This document shows positions 33,321-44,500 of a stretch of DNA of 64,000 bases, in pieces. Below the pieces are notes generated by a model. That model ran no database searches, had not been told where the DNA came from, and saw nothing but the letters and a program-made list of their open reading frames with translations. Both the position numbers and the translations under genes were made by a program. Source of the stretch: Bacteroidales bacterium (GTDB lineage: Bacteria > Bacteroidota > Bacteroidia > Bacteroidales > UBA932); the NCBI GenBank assembly GCA_017550025.1, contig JAFYLU010000041.1:22469-86468 (forward strand), in the 5' to 3' direction. Position 1 is the first letter of the stretch, and each line of letters opens with the position of its first letter.

Positions 33321-34133
33321 CTACATCGCAAACGCATTGAATCCTCCGTCTACGACTGCGACAGTTCCTGTGACAAACTTTGACGCGTCAGACATCAGGT
33401 AATGGATTGTTCCGCAGAGCTCCTCAGGCTCGCCCATACGTCCGAACGGTGTCTGACGTATTACGTCATGCCCGCGCTCGGTGTATGTTCCGTCAGGGTT
33501 TGTCAGAAGAGAGCGGTTCTGTTCGGTCAGGAAGAATCCCGGGGCGATTGCGTTGACTCTGATACCTTCTCCGAATTTCTTTGCACACTCGGTCGCCATG
33601 AAAGCTGTAAAGTTTGAGATGCCAGCCTTTGCAGCAGCATATCCTGCAACTCGGGTCATTGGTCGGAAAGCGGCCATTGATGAAAAGTTAATGATTGATC
33701 CCTTGCCTTGCTTGACCATTGGCTCAAGGAATACCTGCGTAGGGATTACTGTACCTGTAAGATTAAGGTCAAGTACTGTCTGGAAATGTTCGATCTGAAG
33801 GTCGAAGAAAGTCTTGTCCGGCGGTATGGTTGCTCCCGGCATATTACCACCCGCAGCATTGAGAAGAGTGTCGATTCGTCCATACTTTGCAAGGATATCT
33901 TCGGCATTCTTCTTTACGACTGCAACATCCATGACGTCTGTCTTCATGAATTCGCATACTCCGCCTTGAGCGCAAATGTCGGCTGCAATCTTATTTCCGA
34001 CATCTGCCTTACGCCCGAGAATGATGACCTTTGCACCGTTGAGAGCAAGATATTTTGCTATGGCACGTCCAAGAACGCCTGTACCACCTGTAATGACTGT
34101 TACATTACCTGTAATGTCGAATAGATTATTCAT
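33321..34133 (-). CDS. uxuB: D-mannonate oxidoreductase (fructuronate reductase), SDR type
   Basis: The 270-residue short-chain dehydrogenase shows TGGTGVLG, NAAGGN and the catalytic SSMAAFRPMTRVAGYAAAKAG set. It resembles the SDR-type fructuronate reductases of Firmicutes and Bacteroidota, not the long-chain UxuB of E. coli. It reduces fructuronate to mannonate. The gene overlaps uxuA by 8 bases, which strongly supports this role. It is the last gene of the minus-strand series. Confidence 0.87.
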   Translation of the reverse strand: MNNLFDITGNVTVITGGTGVLGRAIAKYLALNGAKVIILGRKADVGNKIAADICAQGGVCEFMKTDVMDVAVVKKNAEDILAKYGRIDTLLNAAGGNMPGATIPPDKTFFDLQIEHFQTVLDLNLTGTVIPTQVFLEPMVKQGKGSIINFSSMAAFRPMTRVAGYAAAKAGISNFTAFMATECAKKFGEGIRVNAIAPGFFLTEQNRSLLTNPDGTYTERGHDVIRQTPFGRMGEPEELCGTIHYLMSDASKFVTGTVAVVDGGFNAFAM

Positions 34134-35355
34134 AGAAACCTGTAATCTTATATTTTATACCCAATTCGTTATCTACTGTCGCCAGGATTCCCTGAACCTG
34201 TCCCATCGCGAACATGCGGCCCAGAAAAGAATAACCGGCATTGTATCCGCGTGATTCGTCACCCAGCATGGTCATGCCGTGGTCTACACGCATCGGAAGT
34301 TCAGGATTATGCTTCTCGAAGATTCGCACAAGCTCAACGATGTCTGCACGACCTCCAAGATGACTGGCCTCTGTAAAGTCGCCGTTCTCGAAGATATGAC
34401 ATGAACGCAGATGGATGAAATGTGTGCGATGGGCAAATTTCTCTGCCATTTTCACAACATCATTATGTGCCCCTGCTGAAAGCGAGCCTGCACAGAATGT
34501 AAGACCGTTATGCGGATTGTCTACAGCATTCAGCATCCAATCTATATCTTCCTCTGAAGTAACGATGCGCGGAAGCCCAAGCACCGGGAATGGAGGATCG
34601 TCAGGATGTATGCACATCTTCATTCCGCACTCCTTGCAAACCGGCATAATAGCTGAAAGGAAGTAGCGTAGATTCTCTCTAAGCTGTTCCTTAGTGATAC
34701 CATCATAAAGGGAAAGGAGCTGCTTGAAGAGCTCTACCGGACGGTCGTCATCTTCACGGATGTTACCGCTGACAAAACCTTGAGTCTTTACGATGATATT
34801 CTCTACCAGCTGATGTTCGGCCTCCGGAGTCATATTCTTACGCAGTTCATCGACTTCAGCAAGTATGTCACGATAGGTTTCGATACCAGGAATCTTGAAA
34901 GAAGCCCATTCCTCACGCGCGTTTTCGCGTCCTACAATATATATGTCAAAGTATGCGAACTCGGAATACGAGAAATAGAGGTTGGTTGTGCCGTTTGGGT
35001 TAGGATGATCAAGAACTGTGCGTGCCCAGTCCAGAACCGGCATGAAGTTGTAGCATATAGTATGAATGCCCTCGGCTGAAAGGTTGCGGAGGCTTTCCTT
35101 ATAATTCTCGATAAGCTGATCCCTGTCCGGCCCACCGTATTTGATGCTCTCGCATACTGGTAGAGATTCAACGACAGACCATCTCATCCCATAACTCTCT
35201 ATGTACACGCGAAGATCATGTATGGCTTCCCGTGTCCACACATGACCATTAGGGACATCATGAAGAGCGGTCACGATGCCTTCTACGCCGATCTGGCGAA
35301 GCATATCCAGTGTTATACGGTCCTTACGGCCGAACCATCTCCAGGTCTTTTCCAT
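34126..35355 (-). CDS. uxuA: Mannonate dehydratase
   Basis: The 409-residue TIM-barrel enzyme shows the UxuA hallmarks TWRWFGRKDRITLDMLRQIGVEGIVTALHD at the start (quoted in parts: WRWFG, GIVTALHD), CIHPDDPPFPVLGLPRIV and the metal ligand region FIHLRS and RVDHG. It dehydrates D-mannonate to KDG. It lies 8 bases after the cytoplasmic kduI and overlaps uxuB. With uxaC and uxuB it forms the glucuronate branch. Confidence 0.93.
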   Translation of the reverse strand: MEKTWRWFGRKDRITLDMLRQIGVEGIVTALHDVPNGHVWTREAIHDLRVYIESYGMRWSVVESLPVCESIKYGGPDRDQLIENYKESLRNLSAEGIHTICYNFMPVLDWARTVLDHPNPNGTTNLYFSYSEFAYFDIYIVGRENAREEWASFKIPGIETYRDILAEVDELRKNMTPEAEHQLVENIIVKTQGFVSGNIREDDDRPVELFKQLLSLYDGITKEQLRENLRYFLSAIMPVCKECGMKMCIHPDDPPFPVLGLPRIVTSEEDIDWMLNAVDNPHNGLTFCAGSLSAGAHNDVVKMAEKFAHRTHFIHLRSCHIFENGDFTEASHLGGRADIVELVRIFEKHNPELPMRVDHGMTMLGDESRGYNAGYSFLGRMFAMGQVQGILATVDNELGIKYKITGFYE

Positions 35356-35363
35356 AAATGTAA

Positions 35364-36245
35364 CTATCTCATTTCTGTGTATGGAATCTCATCCTTGTCA
35401 GCATAATTCAGATTCTCGCCGCACATGCCCCAGATAAACATGTAGTTGCTGGTTCCTGCCGCAGAATGGATTGACCATTCCGGTGATGTGATTGCCTGTT
35501 CATTCTGCATCCATACCAGACGTTGCTGCTTCGGTTCTCCCATCAGATGACATATCGCATTTCCTGACGGCACATTGAAATAGAAATATGCCTCCATGCG
35601 GCGGGTGTGAGTATGTGCGGGCATCGTGTTCCATACGGATCCGGGCTGAAGTTCGGTCAGTCCCATCTGAAGCTGGCAGGTTCCTCCCCCATCTACTCTG
35701 CTTAATACCGGATTGACGATAAGTTGATTGACGATGCGGTCATTGCTGTCTTCCATCTTGCCGTATCTGTCTGATTGAGCAAAGGCATACCTGGAAGAAT
35801 CTGCACTCCTGTCAGTTGTAATAAGCTGGGTTACATATTCCTTATATGCCGGCGCAGAATTGACATAGAACTTTGCCGGACATTCTGCGTCCATGCTCCT
35901 GAATGAGACTTCCTTCTTTCCGCATCCCACATAGAGTGCCTCCTTGAAATTCAGGTTATACTCTACCCCATCGACGCTGACTACTCCTTTGCCTCCGATG
36001 TTAATCACGCCCAGCTCTCGTCTGTCAAGAAAGTGTTCTGCCTTGAGGTCATCGAAAGTCTCAAGCTTCAGAACCTGATTTACCGGCATTACGCCTCCGT
36101 ATATCATTCGGTCATAGAGCGTATATGTAAGATTGATCTCATCTGCGGCCATTACCCTCTCCATGAGGAAGGACTTGCGCAGACGCTCTGTATCATAGTG
36201 TTTGACGTCATCTGGATGACAAGCAAGCTGGATCTTGATATTCAT
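35364..36245 (-). CDS. kduI: 5-dehydro-4-deoxy-D-glucuronate isomerase, cytoplasmic copy
   Basis: The start at 36245 ([13 protein letters not shown]) is preferred over the upstream in-frame start at 36287, which would lie inside the terminator hairpin. The 293-residue product lacks a signal peptide and is closely similar along its length to the exported copy at 30583 (same [13 protein letters not shown] metal motif, same [10 protein letters not shown]). It should work in the cytoplasm on 5-keto-4-deoxyuronate that enters as such, for KduD. It heads the kduI-uxuA-uxuB run after the terminator. Confidence 0.92.
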   Translation of the reverse strand: MNIKIQLACHPDDVKHYDTERLRKSFLMERVMAADEINLTYTLYDRMIYGGVMPVNQVLKLETFDDLKAEHFLDRRELGVINIGGKGVVSVDGVEYNLNFKEALYVGCGKKEVSFRSMDAECPAKFYVNSAPAYKEYVTQLITTDRSADSSRYAFAQSDRYGKMEDSNDRIVNQLIVNPVLSRVDGGGTCQLQMGLTELQPGSVWNTMPAHTHTRRMEAYFYFNVPSGNAICHLMGEPKQQRLVWMQNEQAITSPEWSIHSAAGTSNYMFIWGMCGENLNYADKDEIPYTEMR

Positions 36246-36263
36246 AGCATTGAAAATTAAATA

Positions 36264-36295
36264 GCGGAGCAGAAGCCCCTTGGCCACTGCTCCGC
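36264..36295 (-). terminator. Intrinsic terminator after the surface glycan-binding gene
   Basis: Perfect 9-base arms GCGGAGCAG (36264-36272) and CTGCTCCGC (36287-36295) with a 14-base loop are followed on the minus strand by TATTTAATTTTC. It lies 25 bases after the stop at 36320 and separates the outer-membrane part of the PUL from kduI-uxuA-uxuB. Confidence 0.7.
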
Positions 36296-36319
36296 AAAGA
36301 TAATAAAATTGACACTATT

Positions 36320-39300
36320 TTAGTTCGAATGGAACTCGATCTTGTAGAATCTGAGACCGTTACCAGTAGGATAAATCTTCACTGTTCCGGCCTTGATGTT
36401 GAATTCTACAGGTACAGCACCGTTTGTGCTTGAATAACCTCCCGGAAGTGATTCAGGCTCTCCATCACCCACCTTTACTGTCACCATACGTGTAAGGTCT
36501 TCAGAACTTCCTGTATTTGAAGCATATACAGTAAGTTTTCCTGCAACGTCAGTAGTGAACTCGAAGTAGCGCTTTGAATCAGTACCAGTGCCGCCTGGCT
36601 GCCAGAAATATGTCTCACCGGAGAAGTTCCACTTGATCGATCCGCCTCCGGAAATCACCTTGAGACCGTTCACTTCAAGGTTCCAGTTGCTGTCGTTGGC
36701 ATTCGCTGCAATTCCGCTTCCGTTCATTGCTGCGACCCACTCAGGAGCAGAGAAATCCCATACATAGTCTGCTCCTGCAGGAGCACCTTCGATGGCATCG
36801 TAAACGATACCGTAGAAGTTGATACCGTTATTGAGGACTACCTGGATGTCACCGGCCTTGACGTCTACCACAACATATGGGAATGCAGAAGCGTCTCCAA
36901 CGGCGAACTTGTCTGCGTCCTTGATTACGGTAGGAGCCAAAATCTCCTTGTCACCCTGCATAAGAGCCATTGTACGGTCTGCTGCTGATGAGTTTGCAGA
37001 ACGCGCAGCGATGTAGAGCTTACCGTCGTCAGGTACTGTGATGGTCATTGTCTTGCTGTCAGAAGTCTTGGAACCCTTGAGACGTGTCGAATATGAATCA
37101 TATTCAGATGCGCCAGGAACAGCGAACTTCTGCGAATTAGCGTCGATTACCCATCCTCCTGTAGTCTTTACATAGAAACCGGCATTGTTCTCACATACAT
37201 ACTTCTCTTCAGCGTTTCCGCCTTCTGGGAATGCGAGGCTGTATCTTACTACCTTGATGCCCGGCTCGTCAGGAACGTCATTCACATGGAATGAAAGCTC
37301 TGCAGGCTGCGACTCAACGCGTGTATAGTCGTCAGCAGCAGGAACAGCAGTCACCTGGATGGCGAAGTCTCCGCCTGCCTCTTCAACTGCATAACCGTCT
37401 GTTGCGAATGTGTATGAAGTCTCTGTAACGTTCTTCTTCTTACCGTCAACTGTCACGTTGTATGAACCGGCATAGTCCACAGCGTCCCAGGTAAGGGTGA
37501 TCTCATCCTCTGCACGCTCGTTTACAGTTGTCTTGCTGATCTTCACCTGAGGTGTCGCAAGAACTTTGTCAAGAACCTGTATGTCTGAAGTCCACTGGAG
37601 GAATGTCATTGTTGCCGGATGGCAGCCGTAGATGTAGATCATCTGCTCTCCTGAAACATTGGCAAATGTCACCTTCTGGTACTCTGCACCTGCCGGAACC
37701 AAAGCTGAAACCTTTCCGTCAAGGCTTACAGTGAGACTTGAATGACCTGTTGCTTCAGCTGCAGAGATGATGATAGAACCTGGCTCGTTTACCTTGATTG
37801 CGATCGCTCCGTCAACAGGAACACCATCCTCGAGAACAGCCTCACCTGTGAACTCGAATCCTTCCTTGGTGAAGTTGATCGGAGTGTTCTTCACGAGGAA
37901 GCGGATGCCGTCGCGTACCATATCCTTGTCAGCCATCTTCTTGAATGTCTGGCCGTCAGTAAGATCCCAGATCTTGCCTGTTGCGGTCACCTCCTGTGTA
38001 AGGTCTTCAGGGATCTCAACATATACTGCATACCATCTTGGGTCACCGGCATTAGCCTCGATAACATCCTTGTCGGTCACGTTATACTTGTCGCGTGCGC
38101 TGTCGACGCATGGGTCAGCAGCAAGTTCTGAACTGCCGTTCACGATAATTTTTGCGCGTCCCTCGTCAGCAGCTGCCTTGAGGTCATCACCAGAGAGTGT
38201 CGAACCGTCCTTCTGTGCAACGAAGAATCTGTCGTAACAGTTATAAAAGAAGTTGTCGGAAATCTCTGTAGGGAAAGCTGAAGTAGAGTTCTTTGCTACG
38301 AGGCAGCATCTCTTGTTGTCGTCATTCATATTGAGGAACACATTGTGTGTCAGCACGAATGAAGGAGAGGCACCTGCTGCATTGAGAGCACGGATATTGA
38401 AGATACCGTTATTGTTGCCGTTGTTTGCAAAGCAAAGGTTGTTGAATGTACAGTGGGTCAGCTTGATTGACTCGAGAACTGTGTTTGCGTCAATACGGAA
38501 CCATGTGCGGGCACCTGTATTGAGGGTCGAATTGATGAATTCAATGCTGTTCACTGTAGCCTTGCCACGGAAGTCGAAACAGTCACCACCGTCACCGGTT
38601 ACATTGTTGACTTCTACACCGTCATATTTGATTGATCCGACTGCAGGAGCCTTTGAGTTCTCATAAAGCACACCGCGGAGGTAGTTGTTGAGCTTACAGT
38701 TGACCACTGTGATGCTCTCTACTGTAGCGGCAGCATCGAATGTAAGGTTGTGCGGATAGTCTGCAATGCCTGCACCGTCGAATGTGAGGGCCTCAAGGTG
38801 AACGCTTGTAACGTCGGCTCCGATCTTAAGACCACCCTGGATTGCAGGCAGGGCACCCAGAGCCGTAGCATCACCGTATATGGCTACAGGACCGCCGAGA
38901 ACGACGCTTCCGATAACGTAAGGAGTTTCAGAGTAAGCTACCTTGATTACTGGAGCCTTGTCTGTGAGGGCCTGGATAAGGGCTTCTGCTGTAGCCACTT
39001 CTGTTGCACCTTCAACTGATGGACGTGTCCATGCCGAAACAGTACCGCGCTCTGCACTCTTGAAGTGAACTGCGAGAGTGTAGTTTACTGAAGGTTTAAG
39101 ACCTGTAACCTCCACCTGTGCCGCTGCCTGTGCTGCTGAAGACACCTCGAAACGGGTGAACTCTTCCTGTGCATTGAGGGATGGGGTGATGCGGATGTGG
39201 TCTACTTCAGGATCCTTTGTCCACTTGATTATGATTGAAGATGCAGTTCTGTCAACAAGTTCAGGGTTGAGTGATGACTTGATCGCATATGTCTGAAGAG

Positions 39301-39685
39301 CGCGGTCATATACTGCCCAGTTGGAATCACTGATGACGCCTTCACCGTTGACACCCTTTACGCGTGCGTAATAAGTCATGTCGGCCTCAAGGTCAGCAGT
39401 ATAAGGTATCTCTTCTGCAGGAATGGTGAATGTCTCCACCTTTGCAGTCATCTTCTCGTCAGAATAGAGCTCGAGAACGAAATCGGTAGCACCCTTGGAC
39501 TTTGTCCATGAGAACTCAATGAACTCGCCGTCGATTATTTTCGCCGAGAGCTCGGTAGGAGTAAGACATCTGCCGAGAGCTACCTCGTCATTGATGTCCA
39601 CCATCTCCTCGGTACAGCTTGAAAGAACCGAACCGAAAGCAAGAAGGATTACTCCGGATAATATTGCTGAAAATATTCTTTTCAT
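36320..39685 (-). CDS. Surface lipoprotein with Fn3, DUF4957/DUF5123 (pectate-lyase-like) and C-terminal beta domains
   Basis: The 1121-residue lipoprotein (LSSC, Cys24) has two Fn3-like domains (about 35-220), a right-handed beta-helix region at about 230-560 (repeats such as VESITVVNCKLNN, VNSIEFINSTLN, LESIKLTHCTFNN; DUF4957 then DUF5123 type), another Fn3 (about 690-790) and two C-terminal carbohydrate-binding-like beta domains. It follows susD in the operon, the usual place of surface glycan-binding proteins (SGBP). The helix resembles pectate lyase folds, but no lyase catalytic motif was recognised, so binding of pectin rather than cleavage is likely. Confidence 0.8.
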   Translation of the reverse strand: MKRIFSAILSGVILLAFGSVLSSCTEEMVDINDEVALGRCLTPTELSAKIIDGEFIEFSWTKSKGATDFVLELYSDEKMTAKVETFTIPAEEIPYTADLEADMTYYARVKGVNGEGVISDSNWAVYDRALQTYAIKSSLNPELVDRTASSIIIKWTKDPEVDHIRITPSLNAQEEFTRFEVSSAAQAAAQVEVTGLKPSVNYTLAVHFKSAERGTVSAWTRPSVEGATEVATAEALIQALTDKAPVIKVAYSETPYVIGSVVLGGPVAIYGDATALGALPAIQGGLKIGADVTSVHLEALTFDGAGIADYPHNLTFDAAATVESITVVNCKLNNYLRGVLYENSKAPAVGSIKYDGVEVNNVTGDGGDCFDFRGKATVNSIEFINSTLNTGARTWFRIDANTVLESIKLTHCTFNNLCFANNGNNNGIFNIRALNAAGASPSFVLTHNVFLNMNDDNKRCCLVAKNSTSAFPTEISDNFFYNCYDRFFVAQKDGSTLSGDDLKAAADEGRAKIIVNGSSELAADPCVDSARDKYNVTDKDVIEANAGDPRWYAVYVEIPEDLTQEVTATGKIWDLTDGQTFKKMADKDMVRDGIRFLVKNTPINFTKEGFEFTGEAVLEDGVPVDGAIAIKVNEPGSIIISAAEATGHSSLTVSLDGKVSALVPAGAEYQKVTFANVSGEQMIYIYGCHPATMTFLQWTSDIQVLDKVLATPQVKISKTTVNERAEDEITLTWDAVDYAGSYNVTVDGKKKNVTETSYTFATDGYAVEEAGGDFAIQVTAVPAADDYTRVESQPAELSFHVNDVPDEPGIKVVRYSLAFPEGGNAEEKYVCENNAGFYVKTTGGWVIDANSQKFAVPGASEYDSYSTRLKGSKTSDSKTMTITVPDDGKLYIAARSANSSAADRTMALMQGDKEILAPTVIKDADKFAVGDASAFPYVVVDVKAGDIQVVLNNGINFYGIVYDAIEGAPAGADYVWDFSAPEWVAAMNGSGIAANANDSNWNLEVNGLKVISGGGSIKWNFSGETYFWQPGGTGTDSKRYFEFTTDVAGKLTVYASNTGSSEDLTRMVTVKVGDGEPESLPGGYSSTNGAVPVEFNIKAGTVKIYPTGNGLRFYKIEFHSN

Positions 39686-39696
39686 AAGTTCAAATA

Positions 39697-41574
39697 TTAA
39701 TATCCATAATCATTGAACAATGTACCCTGGCTGTTAACAAGAGTTGCCTCAGGAATAGGCCACCACTGCTTGGTGTCAGGATTGACATCATAATATGAAT
39801 CAAGCTTCTTCTGGGCAGACTCGCTGTATGTACCGGTGTCTTCAGCGATGAACTTGAAATATGTTCCGACCTGGCCCTTTGAGTCTGTATAGCACTCCCA
39901 GCCTTCTCCGGCAGGGGCCTCTTCGGTAGTAGCGAGCTCATGGTAACCGTAAGTCTCGATAGAACCGTCAGCTGCATATCTGTACCATACTGCCGGTCCG
40001 AACTGGGTTCCGGCATTGTCCATCCATGCCTGGAGCTCTGCCTTGGACTCGTCCATCTTGGTCTTGAGGAGGTTCCAGCGGATAAGGTCGTTCTTGCGGA
40101 GCATCTCTCCTACAAACTCGAGAGCGCGCTCGTCAACAATTGCATTGAAGATTGCTTTCTGGCCTGCGAGACTGTTGACATAAGTTGCAGCAATACCTTC
40201 ATTACCCTTATATGCTCTCTGGCGTACCCTGCGGAGACATTCCTTGGCGAAGTTTTCGTCACGGCTTCCGCATGCAGGATCGTTAGCGATCTCGGCAGCC
40301 ATAAGGAGAATGTCAGAATATCTCATGTATACAGGCTTGATACCGTCATCGTTTCCTCCGTTATATGGCGCTCTTTCCTGCCACTCAATGCGGAATTTAC
40401 CGAAATACCAGTCGTTTGGACCTGCAAGCTGAGGGATGTTCTTTCCGTTAGGACCAAGAACCCACTTCCAGTTTACGCAGCTGAGGTCACGACGTACGTC
40501 CTCGTCTTCATATTTCCAGTAGAGTGTAGGTACCGGACCTGCTGTACCGCCGCGGCTTGTAGTCGGACCCTGTGACCATTCAGGATTGCCCTCTGTTCTG
40601 ATTGCGAATGTGTAGTTCCAGCGTCCTCGGGTGTCTGATGACGGGAGCACATAGATCACTTCCTTGCCGGCAGTGATATCCATATTGTTGAAATCTCTCC
40701 AGAGCTGTTCGTAATCCATAAGTGAGAGACCAGCGTTGTCGATGACATCCTTAAGGGCTGCAAGAGCCTTTGGATAGAGAACGTCTTTCTGGAGCTCGGG
40801 ATCATTGGAAAGTCTTACTGTGCCCTGGTTGCCTGTTCCTACCAATCCTTCGTCAGGACGAAGTGAGTATCCGGAAGCCATAAGGCAAAGGCGTGCATAG
40901 AGACCCTTTGCAAAAGCAAGGCTCGGACGGTCTGTTGTAGCTGTCGCCGCACTCTTTCCAGGCCAGTTCATGTAGCCGAATGCTTCCTCGAGGTCAGCGA
41001 GAAGCTGCTTGTAGATTATGTCCTTGTCAGACTTGTTGAGATAGATGGTTTCAGCATCGATAGGTGCGAAACGCGCAGGAACCTCACCATAAGCCTTGAG
41101 GAGTTCAGTATAAAGAAGCGCGCGTGCAGTCAGTGCCTCGCCAAGGAGTTCTGCCATCCGCACATCACTTTGTGGGTTGCCGTACTGACGGATACCTCTG
41201 ATTGCGAGATTCGCTCTCTCGATACCACCCATGAGTTCGTTGTACGGACCATTGGCAAGGTTCAGCTGACCGTTTGTCGCAGTCTGCGAGTATCTTGGGA
41301 TGCTTGACTTCTCATCAGCTGTAGTATTGTTATAGAGCTCGATATCGGTATTGAAACCATACCAAGGAAGATAGCGTCCGCGGTGGCAGTTCGTGTGACC
41401 GAACACCTCGTAGATTCCGAATACGTTGTATTCTGCAAGGGTGTAGTTAGAATATACCACAGACTCGTCGAATGACGACTGGGTCGGCGTCTTGAGACCG
41501 TCTTCTGAACATGAAGTCAGAGACGCTGCCGCAAGCATTCCTGCACCGATGAGTAATTTATTTATAAGTTTCAT
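39697..41574 (-). CDS. SusD/RagB-family outer-membrane glycan-binding lipoprotein
   Basis: The 625-residue lipoprotein (LTSC, about Cys22) has the SusD tetratricopeptide-like helical layout and motifs ARALLYTELLKAYGEVP, RPSLAFAKGLYARLCLMASGY, KPVYMRYSDILLMAAEIAND and ERALEFVGEMLRKNDLIRW. It forms the lid over the SusC channel and captures oligosaccharides. The surrounding GH28, PL1, CE8 and GH105 enzymes point to homogalacturonan fragments. It starts 12 bases after susC. Confidence 0.95.
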   Translation of the reverse strand: MKLINKLLIGAGMLAAASLTSCSEDGLKTPTQSSFDESVVYSNYTLAEYNVFGIYEVFGHTNCHRGRYLPWYGFNTDIELYNNTTADEKSSIPRYSQTATNGQLNLANGPYNELMGGIERANLAIRGIRQYGNPQSDVRMAELLGEALTARALLYTELLKAYGEVPARFAPIDAETIYLNKSDKDIIYKQLLADLEEAFGYMNWPGKSAATATTDRPSLAFAKGLYARLCLMASGYSLRPDEGLVGTGNQGTVRLSNDPELQKDVLYPKALAALKDVIDNAGLSLMDYEQLWRDFNNMDITAGKEVIYVLPSSDTRGRWNYTFAIRTEGNPEWSQGPTTSRGGTAGPVPTLYWKYEDEDVRRDLSCVNWKWVLGPNGKNIPQLAGPNDWYFGKFRIEWQERAPYNGGNDDGIKPVYMRYSDILLMAAEIANDPACGSRDENFAKECLRRVRQRAYKGNEGIAATYVNSLAGQKAIFNAIVDERALEFVGEMLRKNDLIRWNLLKTKMDESKAELQAWMDNAGTQFGPAVWYRYAADGSIETYGYHELATTEEAPAGEGWECYTDSKGQVGTYFKFIAEDTGTYSESAQKKLDSYYDVNPDTKQWWPIPEATLVNSQGTLFNDYGY

Positions 41575-41586
41575 ATCTGTGCTGTT

Positions 41587-44500
41587 TTAGAAAGTGATGT
41601 TGACACCTGCTACATATCCCCTGCTCTTCGGATAAGCCGAGCAGTCTACACCTGGAGTAAGAGGAGTCTTACGTCTTGTGTCGACTTCAGGATCGTAGCC
41701 TGAATACTTGGTAAGACAGAAGAGGTTTGTTCCGGTAATGTAAACGCGGAGCTTCTGCATCTTGATCTTGTTTGTCCACTTCTCTGGAAGAGTGTAACCG
41801 ATGGTTGCAGACTGGAGGCGGAGGAACGAGCCATCCTCTACTGCCCAATCAGAGAAGATCGCCTTGTTTGCACCAGGATTCCACATTGTTGTACCTGCAT
41901 TCACTTCGGCAAGACGGTCTGCGTCTGTAATCTCCTCACCAGTTGCCCAGTCGATGTTGGTCCAGCGGTTCTCGACATTCATTGATGCAAGGAGGTTACG
42001 GTTGTTATATTTACGTGAGTGGCTGAACTCGATCTTGTTTGCGTTATAGATGTTGTTGCCGAATACATAGTTGAAGTTAGCGGAGAAATCGAATCCATAG
42101 AGGTAACCTGTAAGGTTGAAACCGCCGATTCCAAGAGGCTGTGCGTTTCCGATGACCACCTTGTCGTCAACTGTTATCTTACCGTCACCGTTCTGGTCCT
42201 TGAGCTTCATTGCACCCGGACGGAAGAATTCCTTGCCGAGAATGTCTGAAGCGTCTACAGTGCCCTTGTTTGCTACCCATGAACTTCCGTTATGAGTGAA
42301 TTCGTCAACAGAGTAACGTCCGTCAGACTCATAGCCATACATGTCTCCGAGAGGTCTTCCTACAGTCACGATATAGTCTGGACCGATCTCTGTCGATGCC
42401 CACTCTGTCGCAGCCTCGATCTTCTCAAGACCACCAAGGCTTGTCACCATGTTCTCGTTCAAGCTGATGTTTCCACCGAGTGTGAGGCCGAAGTTCTTCT
42501 TCTCGAAGATAACGAAATTAACAGATGCCTCGAAACCGCGGTTCTGAACCGATCCGAGGTTACGATACTGGTAATCATAACCTGAACCTGCTACAGGGAA
42601 CTGGATGAGGAGGTCGTTTGTAGTGTTGTGGTAAACCTCGAACGAACCGTTGATGCGGCTGTTGAAGAAAGCATAGTCGAGACCGATGTTGTGAGAAACT
42701 GTAGTCTCCCATGTAAGGTCTGGATTAGGCATGATGGACTTTCCTCCAACTGTAGTAGTTCCCCACCATGTGTTGCCCATAGAAATCCATGAGGTATTGT
42801 TGGCCTGGAAAAGGAGCGATGACACATTTGAAGGGATATTGTTGTTACCGGCCGTACCGTAGCTGTAACGGAGCTTAAGATTCTCAAGCCATGTCGCACC
42901 TTTCATCCATGGCTCGTTTGAAATTGTCCATGATGCGGCTGCCGAAGGGAATATACCCCACTGGTTGCCTTTCTCAAACTTGGATGAACCGTCGGCACGT
43001 ACTGTAGCGGAAATAGCATAGCGTCCATCATATTCATAATTTGCACGACCGAAGAAAGAGAGAAGCTGCTCATCAGGATTGTAGAAGTTGTTCATAGAGG
43101 TAGGAGTACCTGAAGCCATGAACTTCCATGCCATCTGTGAATCGAAGAAATCAGGGAAACCGCCGACTGTCGAAGACAGCTTGTTTGACTTGGTAAGGAT
43201 ATACTCCTGACCGAGAAGCAGGTCAAGCTTGTGCTTACTGTTATCAAGAACTTCCTTGAAATTATAATTGAGGGTGTTTGTCGTGCGGTACTTTGTCGAG
43301 AACGCATTGCCATAGACAACTGCAGGATGACCGTTAAGAGACTTATCGCTTCCACCTGGAGCACCGACACTGTTATTTGCAAAATATGTTGTAAGACCGT
43401 AGAAACGGTTGTCTTCCTGTGAATAATCATCAAGACCGCCTTCTACCTTGAGGTTAAGGTTGTCGATGATATGCCAGGTGATGGCACCGTTTACTGTCCA
43501 GTTTTTACGGATTCTCCTGCTGTCGTTGTCTGCAACTGACCTGAGAGGCGGAGCGTTGTCGCCGTAGTCCTCTGCGAGATCAGAGTCAGTAGCTACACCT
43601 GTGATCGGGAAAGGAGTGTACTGAACCGCATGCTTGAGACGGCCGTTGCTTGAAGTCGATCCACCGTCGTTCATTGAGTTCGCACCGGCACCAAGAACCT
43701 CTGTACGTGAATATCTTGCATTGATATCAACTGTAATCTGCTTGATAGGCTTGTACTGAGTCTTGAACGAAAGGTTGTCTCTCTTGTAGTTGGAACCGTC
43801 CATGATAGCCTTGTCGCCTACATGTGCGTAGCTCACATTCCATTTTACCTTATCTGACGAACCTGAAAGTGTCACGTTCTGGTTGAATGTTGTACCTACA
43901 TTTCCGAATACCTTCTTCACCCAGTCGTTCTTCGCCACATTCTTGTAGAGGTCAATGTCCTCGAATACACCGAATACCTTTACGAAATCATCGTCAACTT
44001 TGTCTCTGAGCACAGCAAGCTCATACTGGTTCTGAACGAAATCATATGGTGATCCAGTCTGGATTGCATCAGCATTAGCCATTGTCTTCTGGCCCCAATA
44101 AGCATTGTAGCTTACAGAAATCTTACCTGTTGCACCGGCCTTGGTAGTTACGAGAACTACACCGTTCGCACCACGTGAACCGTAGATCGCTGTCGAGAAT
44201 GCATCCTTAAGCACGTCGATTGACTGAATGTCAGACGCAGGAATGTCAGAAATGCTTGAAACAGGGAATCCGTCCACGATGTACAGAGGAGACGCATCCT
44301 GAGTGATAGAGCCGCCACCACGGACGCGGATCTTGATTTCAGCGTCAGGATCACCCTCTGTGGTAGTCACCTGCACACCTGCCATCTTACCGGTAAGGGC
44401 TTCGCCGACACTGGCAACAGGAACCTGTGTAAGCGTCTCGTTACCTACAGATGTTACAGAACCCATGAGGTCACGGCGTTTAACAGTTGCGTAACCGATG

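Noticed and set aside
39940-40575. 211-codon plus-strand frame inside susD
   Set aside because: Antisense to a clearly coding SusD gene with full family motifs; no protein family recognised.
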